This document shows positions 1 through 6,338 of a DNA stretch of 31,075 bases, in pieces. Made by a program: the position numbers and the translations under genes. This DNA is from CAZVFE01 sp964626405. Its GTDB lineage: Bacteria > Bacteroidota > Bacteroidia > Cytophagales > Spirosomataceae. Under the pieces are notes generated by a model, which saw only the letters and a program-made list of their open reading frames with translations, did no database searches and had not been told where the DNA came from. Location of the stretch: assembly GCA_964626405.1 (NCBI GenBank), contig CAZVFE010000014.1, forward strand, positions 1 to 31,075, in the 5' to 3' direction. Numbering within the stretch: position 1 is the stretch's first letter; each line of letters starts with the position of its first letter.

Positions 1-52
1 AAAGTGTGTATAGGTCTAAAGCCTATCGAGGGTTCGAATCCCTTCCCCTCTG
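1..52 (+). tRNA. tRNA-Ser, 3' part only
   Basis: Bases 28-44 form a T arm (5-bp stem with one G.T pair) around the canonical TTCGAAT loop, followed by a 7-base acceptor 3' strand (45-51) and discriminator G at 52. Bases 10-26 form a long variable arm (ATAGGT paired with GCCTAT, one G.T pair), so this is a class II tRNA (Ser, Leu or Tyr). A G discriminator fits Ser; Leu and Tyr normally carry A. CCA is not encoded: GCAT follows. The anticodon and 5' half lie outside the window, so the isoacceptor cannot be named. Confidence 0.88.
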
Positions 53-78
53 CATCAACCAATCTCTAAACTTCATTC

Positions 79-267
79 ATGAAAAAACGTTGGTTAATTC
101 AAGCTATTTCTGGAATTTTACTTACTGGAACGGGCCTTTCAATGGCAATTGATGCTGGCTTCGAGAAATTTCAAGGTAAGCCCTACCTTTTATATGGCAC
201 CCTCTCCTTGATCATTTTCATGGCTGGTATTAACCTTATTATTGATGCAGACAATTATAAAAAATAG
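79..267 (+). CDS. Small two-helix membrane protein, unknown function
   Basis: This 62-residue protein starts at an ATG 26 bases after the tRNA end. A short basic N-terminus (MKKRW) leads into a first hydrophobic helix (about residues 6-25). A short polar stretch (FEKFQGKP) precedes a second helix (about 36-56), and a charged tail ends in NYKK. The basic N-terminus suggests that both ends face the cytoplasm. I do not recognise the family. The clean start and the two well-formed helices support a real gene, but there is no motif to give a function. It is followed by a 57-base gap and then the acyl-CoA dehydrogenase, and could be cotranscribed with it. Confidence 0.6.
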   Translation: MKKRWLIQAISGILLTGTGLSMAIDAGFEKFQGKPYLLYGTLSLIIFMAGINLIIDADNYKK

Positions 268-324
268 TATGCTTGCATAATAAATTTTTATTTTATAACT
301 TTCTGCTAACAAACATTTATCACT

Positions 325-2106
325 ATGGCAAGAGAATATGATCGTCGGAATTTGGACTTCATCTTAAAGGAAGTTATGAATTATGGTTCACTGTGTAATT
401 ATCCTTATTATGCAGATTATGCGCCCGATATGTTTGATATGGTGCTAGACGCCGGTGATGCAATTGCTGAAAAACATCTTCGTCCGCATTATGTAGACTC
501 AGACAGAAAACCCGCAGAACTTGAAGGTGATACCGTACAAGTACACCCAGGAGTAGAAGCTTATGTAAAAGAATTAGGTGAATCAGGAATGATTGGTGCT
601 ACCTTTACCTTGGAAAAAGGTGGACAACAATTACCTTCAATTGTTGCAGGTGCCAATGAATTTATCCGTGGGGCAGCCCATAATTCCTTTGTGATGTTTA
701 CCGGCCTTGCCAATGGTGCAGCCCACCTGATCGCAAGTTTTGGCTCCAAGGAATTACAAGACCAATTTGTTCCAAATATGCTTACTGGAAAATGGTTGGG
801 TACCATGTGTCTTACAGAACCCCAAGCTGGTTCTTCTTTGAATGATGTGGTAACATCCGCTTCCCCAAAAGAAGATGGATCCTATTCGATTAAAGGACAA
901 AAAATATTCATTTCTGGTGGAGATAATCATTTTTCGGAAAATATCATTCACCTAGTTTTAGCGAGAATCGATGGTGCTCCAAAGGGCACAAAAGGCATTT
1001 CACTTTTTGTTGTTCCTAAAAGAATCGAAAAAAATGGCTCACTAAGTTCAAATTTTGTTAAATCAATTGGTGTATTCCATAAAATGGGACAAAAATCTTG
1101 TCCGGCCCTACATTTATCCTTTGGAGATGACGGAGAAACCATTGGATATTTAGTAGGTGAACCGAATATGGGGCTAAAATACATGTTCCAAATGATGAAT
1201 GAGGCTAGAATTGGGGTTGGTTTAGGCGGTGCATATATTGCCTCTGCAGCCTATCTTTTTTCAAAACAATATGCCAATGAAAGAGCTCAAGGTAGATTAT
1301 TGACAAACAAAGATCCGGAAGCAGAACCAACTTTAATCAAAAATCATCCGGATGTTCAGCGAATGTTATATACCCAAAAAGCAATTGTTGAAGGGGCGAT
1401 GGGCCTATTATTTCAATGCTTATTATTTGATGATTATACGAAATGTTTGGAGGGGGAAGAGGCAGAAACTTACCACGATATTCTAAATTTATTAACTCCT
1501 TTGGCTAAATCCTATCCTGCAGAGGCAGGAATTCAATCTGTTAATTTAGGTTTACAAGTACTTGGAGGATATGGATATACGGAAGATTTCCCACTAGAAC
1601 AAATGGCTAGAGATGCAAGAATTATGTCTATCTACGAAGGTACTACAGGTATTCATGGCTTAACGATTCTAGGAAGAGAAATTCCTGCAAAGGGTGGGAA
1701 GGCAATCATGGCTTTAGGAAAAATGATTCAGGCGGATATAGAAAAAGCGATGAAAAATCCTAAAATTGAAAAATATGCTACGGAATTAGCCAAAGAATTA
1801 GGCACCATGCAAAAGGTTATTGAAACGAAATTGGCAATTGCCATGACAGGCAAAGTGGATGAATTCTTAGCTGATTCTACGCTATTCATGGAATATTTTG
1901 GTTTAATTGTAGTCGGATGGCAATGGTTAAAGCAAGGACAAATAGCAGTAGAAAAATTAGATTCAGGAGCCCCAGCAAGTGATAGAGAATTTTATGAGGA
2001 TAAATATCATACCATGAAATTCTATTTCCATTATGAATTCGTTAAAACATTAGGGCTATCAAAAAGACTTTTAGATTCAGAAATTTTAACGATATTTAAA
2101 GATTAA
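325..2106 (+). CDS. Acyl-CoA dehydrogenase, large (about 600-residue) type
   Basis: This FAD enzyme should introduce the alpha,beta double bond into acyl-CoA thioesters in beta-oxidation or a related catabolic route. At 593 residues it belongs to the long subfamily that carries an extra C-terminal helical domain after the usual 380-residue core. The N-terminal helical domain covers about residues 35-155. The flavin-binding segment CLTEPQAGSS is at 162-171. The C-terminal helical bundle contains QVLGGYGYTEDFPLEQMARD (411-430). IYEGTTGI (436-443) places the catalytic base at Glu438, as in medium-chain type dehydrogenases. The extra domain runs from about 455 to the end. Chain length and the electron acceptor cannot be read from sequence. 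The metallopeptidase gene starts 13 bases downstream, so the two may share a transcript without an obvious metabolic link. Confidence 0.93.
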   Translation: MAREYDRRNLDFILKEVMNYGSLCNYPYYADYAPDMFDMVLDAGDAIAEKHLRPHYVDSDRKPAELEGDTVQVHPGVEAYVKELGESGMIGATFTLEKGGQQLPSIVAGANEFIRGAAHNSFVMFTGLANGAAHLIASFGSKELQDQFVPNMLTGKWLGTMCLTEPQAGSSLNDVVTSASPKEDGSYSIKGQKIFISGGDNHFSENIIHLVLARIDGAPKGTKGISLFVVPKRIEKNGSLSSNFVKSIGVFHKMGQKSCPALHLSFGDDGETIGYLVGEPNMGLKYMFQMMNEARIGVGLGGAYIASAAYLFSKQYANERAQGRLLTNKDPEAEPTLIKNHPDVQRMLYTQKAIVEGAMGLLFQCLLFDDYTKCLEGEEAETYHDILNLLTPLAKSYPAEAGIQSVNLGLQVLGGYGYTEDFPLEQMARDARIMSIYEGTTGIHGLTILGREIPAKGGKAIMALGKMIQADIEKAMKNPKIEKYATELAKELGTMQKVIETKLAIAMTGKVDEFLADSTLFMEYFGLIVVGWQWLKQGQIAVEKLDSGAPASDREFYEDKYHTMKFYFHYEFVKTLGLSKRLLDSEILTIFKD

Positions 2107-2119
2107 TTTAAAATAGAAT

Positions 2120-4060
2120 ATGAAAAAAATATTTTTAATAATGAGCATGTTCATGTTTAGCATGAACACTTTTGCCCAAGTAGAGTCTAAATATGACCAC
2201 AAAGTTTTATTTCACCCATTGGAAAATTTTCAATATAATTCCTTGTATCGTTCGGGGTCAGGTCGACCAGGACCTGAATATTGGCAAAATTCAGCAGATT
2301 ATAAAATCAATGTTGATTTTGATGACCAAACAAGAAAGATTCAAGGAAATGTAGAGATAATTTACAAAAATAATTCTCCTGAAGATTTACCGTTCTTATG
2401 GTTGCAATTGGACCAAAATTCCTTTAGTTTGGATTCAAGAGGGACAAAAACTACTCCAATTACAGGAGGTAGATTTGGAAATCTAACATTCGATGGAGGA
2501 TATGAAATTTCTAATGTAATGATAGATGGCAAACCTGCGAATTATATTATTGAAGATACAAGAATGCAAATTCGTTTGACTGAACCTTTGGCAAAGAAAA
2601 AAGGAAAAACAACCATTAGCATGAATTTCTCTTTTATTTCTCCTGAAGATGGTTCAGATAGAATGGGAATTCAAGAAACTGAAAATGGCGAGATATTTAC
2701 GATTGCCCAATGGTATCCAAGAGTTTGTGTTTATGATGATATTGAAGGTTGGAATACGCTTCCTTATTTAGGAGCAGGTGAATTTTATCTTGAATATGGG
2801 AATTACGAATATTCGATTACAGCTCCATCCTCTCAAATAATTGTAGGTTCAGGAGAATTAATGAATCCACAAGACGTTTATACTAAATCGCAATTAGACC
2901 GTTGGAATAAGGCAAAAAATTCAGAAGAAACCATAATTATTCGTTCAGAAAATGAGGTAAATGATCCTAATTCAAGACCGAATAAAGAAAAATTAACCTG
3001 GAAATTTAAAATTGAAAATGCAAGAGATGTAGCTTGGGCCTCCTCTAAAGCATTTATTGTTGATGCTGCCAATATCAATCTTCCTTCAGGAAAAAAATCT
3101 TTGGCAATTTCAGCCTATCCGAAGGAATCCATTGGAAAAGATGGTTGGGAAAGATCTACGGAATTTATTAAAGCTTCTGTTGAATATTATTCTTCCTGGT
3201 TATATGAATTTACCTATCCAGCTGCCACCAATGTGGCCGGAACAGTTTCTGGAATGGAATATCCTGGAATTATATTCTGTGGATTCAAAGATAAAGGAGA
3301 AAGTTTATTTGGAGTAACAGATCATGAATTCGGGCATAACTGGTTCCCAATGATTGTTGGATCTAATGAAAGAAAATTCCCTTGGATGGATGAAGGATTT
3401 AATACCTTTATCAATATCCATTCAGCAAATGCCTTCAATAAGGGAGAATATAAAAATCGTTATACGATGGATATGTTGAAAAACTATCTATTCAATGAGA
3501 AATTAGAACCAATCATGACCATCCCAGATGTTCAACAATCAAGAAATCTAGGAATCTTAGCCTATATGAAACCAGGGTTTGGACTTGAATTATTAAGAGA
3601 AGTTATTTTAGGTCCTGATCGTTTTGATTATGCTTTTAAACAATATATCAAAGATTGGGCATTCAAACACCCAACACCTTTTGATTTCTTCAAAGCAATG
3701 GAAGATGGTTCTGGTGAGGATTTAAATTGGTTCTGGAGAGAATGGTTCTTTGAAACATGGACTTTAGACCAAATGGTTGAAAAAGTTCAATATATCAATC
3801 AAAAACCAGAAGAGGGTGCTGTAATTACTATCCGGAATTTGGACCGCATGGCTATGCCAACAGAAGTACGTGTGAGTTGGATGGATGGTACTGATAAAAC
3901 CTATAGTTTCCCTGTTGAAATCTGGCAAAGAGGTGATACCTGGGAATTCAAAACAGAAGGAAAAGGATTAATTAAATCCGTAGTTATCGATCCAGACAAA
4001 AAATTACCAGATTTAAATCCAAAGAATAATACCTGGTTACCTTTTTCAATAGGAAAATAG
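2120..4060 (+). CDS. Secreted M1 family zinc metallopeptidase (aminopeptidase-like)
   Basis: The protein has 646 residues. A Sec signal peptide (MKKIFLIMSMFMFSMNTFAQ, residues 1-20) sends it to the periplasm or beyond. A beta-rich N-terminal domain (about 60-300) resembles the M1 saddle domain. The catalytic domain carries the exopeptidase motif variant GMEYP (378-382) and the zinc site HEFGH (402-406), followed after exactly 18 residues by the third ligand Glu425 in WMDEGFN. This H-E-x-x-H-x18-E spacing defines the gluzincin M1 clan. The likely role is trimming amino-terminal residues from peptides outside the cytoplasm; the exact specificity is unknown. No C-terminal type IX sorting domain is visible. 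The gene ends 14 bases before the stop of the convergent tyrA, and no terminator is seen between them. Confidence 0.93.
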   Translation: MKKIFLIMSMFMFSMNTFAQVESKYDHKVLFHPLENFQYNSLYRSGSGRPGPEYWQNSADYKINVDFDDQTRKIQGNVEIIYKNNSPEDLPFLWLQLDQNSFSLDSRGTKTTPITGGRFGNLTFDGGYEISNVMIDGKPANYIIEDTRMQIRLTEPLAKKKGKTTISMNFSFISPEDGSDRMGIQETENGEIFTIAQWYPRVCVYDDIEGWNTLPYLGAGEFYLEYGNYEYSITAPSSQIIVGSGELMNPQDVYTKSQLDRWNKAKNSEETIIIRSENEVNDPNSRPNKEKLTWKFKIENARDVAWASSKAFIVDAANINLPSGKKSLAISAYPKESIGKDGWERSTEFIKASVEYYSSWLYEFTYPAATNVAGTVSGMEYPGIIFCGFKDKGESLFGVTDHEFGHNWFPMIVGSNERKFPWMDEGFNTFINIHSANAFNKGEYKNRYTMDMLKNYLFNEKLEPIMTIPDVQQSRNLGILAYMKPGFGLELLREVILGPDRFDYAFKQYIKDWAFKHPTPFDFFKAMEDGSGEDLNWFWREWFFETWTLDQMVEKVQYINQKPEEGAVITIRNLDRMAMPTEVRVSWMDGTDKTYSFPVEIWQRGDTWEFKTEGKGLIKSVVIDPDKKLPDLNPKNNTWLPFSIGK

Positions 4061-4074
4061 TATAGAGGGAGAAA

Positions 4075-4929
4075 TTATTTCAAAATCCTCTTAATATCAT
4101 TGGCCTTCGCTAATTCATCCTTGAGTTTTGAATAGGATTCGGATAGGAGAAGGCCTTTGTATTTTAATAAAGTATTGATATACTCATCCAATACATCCAA
4201 TAAATTTTCTTGATTTTGATGGAATATCTGAATCCAAGTTTCTGGCGATGATTTGGCCAAACGAACCGTAGATTCAAAACCAGTGGAAGCCAATTCAAAA
4301 ATTCGCTTTTCATCCTTCTCTTTCTCTAAAACAGTATTCGCCAAAGCAAAAGAACAGATATGGGATATATGCGAAATATAAGCCGTATGTACATCGTGCT
4401 CTTTGGAGTTCATATAAATCAACTGCATTTTCAATCCATCTCGATACAAAGATTCAATTATCTCTACGGCATCTGAATCAGAATCTTGCTTATCACAAAT
4501 GACTCCTCTTTTCCCTTTAAATAAATCTCGAATGGCAGCCTCTGGGCCAGAAAATTCTGTTCCTGCCATTGGGTGTGTACTCACAAATCTCCTTCTATTG
4601 GGATGCCCTTTCACTGATTCTTCAATCGGACTTTTCGTAGAACCCACTTCAATAAGAATTTTGTCATTTCCAATTTTGGAAAGGATTTCTGGTAAAATAG
4701 CCACGGTATTGTCTACCGGTACGGCAACAATGATAATATCAGATTTTTGAATTAATTCCTCTTCATTCACTAATTCGTCTACCAATCCCAATTCAAGGGC
4801 CTTCTTTTGGCTGGCTCTTCCTGAATCTAAACCAAAACATTGATTGGCAAAATCATTGGATTTTAAATCCAAAGACATGGATCCACCAATCAAACCCATT
4901 CCGATAAAACCAATATTATATTTTTTCAT
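4075..4929 (-). CDS. tyrA: Prephenate dehydrogenase (tyrosine synthesis)
   Basis: This 284-residue enzyme is expected to convert prephenate to 4-hydroxyphenylpyruvate with NAD(P)+. The N-terminus has the dinucleotide fold signature GFIGMGLIGGS (residues 7-17). The prephenate-site segment STHPMAGTEFSGPEAA is characteristic of the family, as is the helical dimerisation region with HTAYISHISHICSFAL. I chose the ATG at 4929 because the Rossmann strand begins right after it; a longer frame upstream lies inside the aminotransferase gene and gives an unrelated extension. The start overlaps the end of the aminotransferase gene by 14 bases, which implies translational coupling. There is no fused chorismate mutase and no ACT domain in the chain. 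Control is most likely by the attenuator upstream of the aminotransferase. Confidence 0.92.
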   Translation of the reverse strand: MKKYNIGFIGMGLIGGSMSLDLKSNDFANQCFGLDSGRASQKKALELGLVDELVNEEELIQKSDIIIVAVPVDNTVAILPEILSKIGNDKILIEVGSTKSPIEESVKGHPNRRRFVSTHPMAGTEFSGPEAAIRDLFKGKRGVICDKQDSDSDAVEIIESLYRDGLKMQLIYMNSKEHDVHTAYISHISHICSFALANTVLEKEKDEKRIFELASTGFESTVRLAKSSPETWIQIFHQNQENLLDVLDEYINTLLKYKGLLLSESYSKLKDELAKANDIKRILK

Positions 4930-6088
4930 CTTGCTTAATTCTATTGATAGCCTGTTGGAATACCGTTTCCTTAGAACATAAGGACACGCGAATATAATCC
5001 TTCCCTTGGGAACCAAAAATTCCCCCTGGAGTTATGAAAATTCCATATTCGTATAAATATTTATCCGATACTTGATATCCAGATTCAAAATTTTTGCCTT
5101 TCTTGGCCCAAACAAACATCCCAGTCTGCTTTGGATCATAACTAGCTCCAATTAAATCCAATAATTCAAAAACAATGCTTTGTCTTTTTTCATATTCCAC
5201 ATTCAATTCCTCAAACCATTCCTTGCCTTGTTCTAAGGCCAGAGCGGCAGCTTCTTGAAGCGGCAAAAACATCCCTGAATCCATATTTGACTTAAAACGC
5301 AAAACAGGTTCTAAATAATTTTTCAATCCAAAAACTGCCCCAATTCTCCAACCTGCCATATTATGCGATTTAGAAAGTGAATTCAATTCCAAAGCCACTT
5401 CTTTCATTCCAGGAATAGATAAAATAGACATTGGGTTTTTATTCAAAATAAAAGAATACGGATTATCATTTACAATCAAAATATTATTTCGAATTGCAAA
5501 ATCTCTGAGTTCAATAAAAAAGGAAGAATCTCCCTTTGCACCTGTAGGCATATTCGGATAATTCACCCACATGATTTTAACTTTCGATAAATCCCTTTCC
5601 TCCAAAGCCTTTAAATCGGGCATCCAACCCCTCTCCTCTAATAATTCATATTCAACTATATCAGCCCCCGTTAATTTACAAGCCGCCGCATAGGTCGGGT
5701 ATCCAGGATTCGGCACCAAAGTTTCATCCCCTGCTTCTAAATAAGCCATGGCAATATGCATAATACCTTCCTTAGAACCAATCAAAGGCAAAATCTCAGA
5801 GGTAAAATCCATTTCTACCCCATATTGATCCTTGTAAAAATCCGCAAAAGCCTTTCTTAATTTTGGAATACCTTGATAAGATTGATACGCATGGTTTTCT
5901 GGGCGCATGGCAGTTTGAGATAATTTCTCAATAACTATCTTTGAAGGAGGCAAATCCGGACTACCTATTCCCAGGTTGATAATATCCTTACCCGAAGCTC
6001 GCATTTGGGCAATTTCCTTTAGTTTAGTGGAAAAATAATATTCCTCTACCTTTCCTAATCTTGAAGCAATATTTAGTTCTAAACTCAT
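4916..6088 (-). CDS. Class I/II PLP aminotransferase, probably aromatic
   Basis: This 390-residue fold-type I aminotransferase shows INLGIGSPDLPPS near the N-terminus (37-49), NYPNMPTGA (176-184), the cofactor-binding NDNPYSF (207-213), the Schiff-base lysine Lys240 in NSLSKSHNMAGWRIG, and Arg248 for the substrate carboxylate. Its position upstream of and overlapping tyrA, behind a Tyr-codon leader, suggests it makes tyrosine (and phenylalanine) from the corresponding keto acids. By sequence alone it could also be an alanine- or diaminopimelate-type aminotransferase. The ATG at 6088 is preferred; an in-frame TTG three codons earlier lies inside the terminator's T-run. The start codon is only 7 bases from the end of that T-rich stretch, so the attenuator controls this gene directly. 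Confidence 0.88.
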   Translation of the reverse strand: MSLELNIASRLGKVEEYYFSTKLKEIAQMRASGKDIINLGIGSPDLPPSKIVIEKLSQTAMRPENHAYQSYQGIPKLRKAFADFYKDQYGVEMDFTSEILPLIGSKEGIMHIAMAYLEAGDETLVPNPGYPTYAAACKLTGADIVEYELLEERGWMPDLKALEERDLSKVKIMWVNYPNMPTGAKGDSSFFIELRDFAIRNNILIVNDNPYSFILNKNPMSILSIPGMKEVALELNSLSKSHNMAGWRIGAVFGLKNYLEPVLRFKSNMDSGMFLPLQEAAALALEQGKEWFEELNVEYEKRQSIVFELLDLIGASYDPKQTGMFVWAKKGKNFESGYQVSDKYLYEYGIFITPGGIFGSQGKDYIRVSLCSKETVFQQAINRIKQDEKI

Positions 6089-6094
6089 ATAAAA

Positions 6095-6120
6095 CAAAAA
6101 AAAACCGACATATTGTCGGC
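6095..6120 (-). terminator. Attenuator terminator of the aminotransferase-tyrA operon
   Basis: Read on the minus strand, CCGACA-ATA-TGTCGG is a perfect 6-bp stem with a 3-base loop, extendable by a G.T pair, followed directly by nine T, one G and four more T. This is a textbook intrinsic terminator. It sits between the leader peptide and the aminotransferase start, not at the end of a gene. Its 5' arm (GCCGAC, 6115-6120) can pair instead with GTCGGC (6152-6157) overlapping the leader stop codon. Confidence 0.9.
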
Positions 6121-6151
6121 CTAAATTTTTATGAAAAACTAAAAACTATAC

Positions 6152-6157
6152 GCCGAC
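6152..6157 (-). promoter_or_regulatory. Antiterminator segment competing with the terminator
   Basis: On the minus strand this reads GTCGGC, the exact complement of GCCGAC in the terminator's 5' arm (6115-6120). Pairing would leave a loop of about 31 bases and break the terminator. The segment begins on the last base of the leader's TAG codon. A ribosome that finishes the leader would therefore cover it, and one stalled at the Tyr codons would leave it free. A small hairpin, CGTTG-TTTT-CAACG (6162-6175), lies between the Tyr codons and this segment. Confidence 0.75.
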
Positions 6158-6213
6158 TACCCGTTGAAAACAACGTAATAATAAGCCTCAGATACATAGT
6201 TTAAATTCTTCAT
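6157..6213 (-). CDS. Tyrosine-rich leader peptide of an attenuator
   Basis: The frame encodes 18 residues, MKNLNYVSEAYYYVVFNG, ending in TAG. Four Tyr (residues 6, 11, 12, 13) and one Phe (16) in 18 codons, three of the Tyr consecutive, are far above expectation. It is followed by mutually exclusive antiterminator and terminator hairpins and then by an aminotransferase and prephenate dehydrogenase, i.e. the tyrosine branch. By analogy with enterobacterial phe and trp leaders, scarcity of charged tRNA-Tyr would stall the ribosome at codons 11-13 and permit transcription of the operon. The start is an ATG after GGGAA. The nearest consensus promoter lies so close upstream that the transcript may be almost leaderless. 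Confidence 0.85.
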   Translation of the reverse strand: MKNLNYVSEAYYYVVFNG

Positions 6214-6219
6214 TTCCCA

Positions 6220-6249
6220 CAAATTTAATTAAAAGAATTTAAAAACAAA
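6220..6249 (-). promoter_or_regulatory. Bacteroidota-type promoter for the leader-aminotransferase-tyrA operon
   Basis: On the minus strand a -33 TTTG (6246-6249) and a -7 TAAATTTG (6220-6227) are separated by 18 bases. Both match the phylum's housekeeping consensus (TTTG, about 19 bases, TAnnTTTG). The start of transcription would fall about at 6214-6216, only a few bases before the leader ATG at 6213. Confidence 0.65.
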
Positions 6250-6257
6250 GAAAATCC

Positions 6258-6288
6258 TTTTACAATAAAAAATTAAATTCTATATTTG
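6258..6288 (+). promoter_or_regulatory. Bacteroidota-type promoter for the sulfite/nitrite reductase operon
   Basis: TATATTTG at 6281-6288 matches TAnnTTTG. A TTTT at 6258-6261, 19 bases upstream, is a near match to the -33 TTTG. Transcription would start around 6292-6294, about 45 bases before the reductase ATG and at the edge of the inverted repeat at 6294-6314. Confidence 0.6.
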
Positions 6289-6293
6289 CATAA

Positions 6294-6314
6294 AGTCTAC
6301 ATATTATATAGACT
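6294..6314. promoter_or_regulatory. Inverted repeat at the reductase transcription start (candidate operator)
   Basis: AGTCTA (6294-6299) and TAGACT (6309-6314) are perfect inverted copies separated by 9 bases. The pair sits immediately downstream of the -7 element, where a bound dimeric repressor would block initiation. With 6-bp arms in AT-rich DNA, chance is possible. Confidence 0.4.
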
Positions 6315-6338
6315 AATTAGATTATTGAATTTATAAAA

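Noticed and set aside
4930..5016. A 29-residue N-terminal extension of prephenate dehydrogenase
   Set aside because: It overlaps the aminotransferase coding region in another frame and reads as an unrelated, basic sequence. The dinucleotide-binding strand starts right at the internal ATG.
6089..6097. A TTG start for the aminotransferase three codons before the ATG
   Set aside because: The TTG lies in the T-run of the attenuator terminator and adds only Met-Phe-Tyr; the ATG at 6088 is the normal start.
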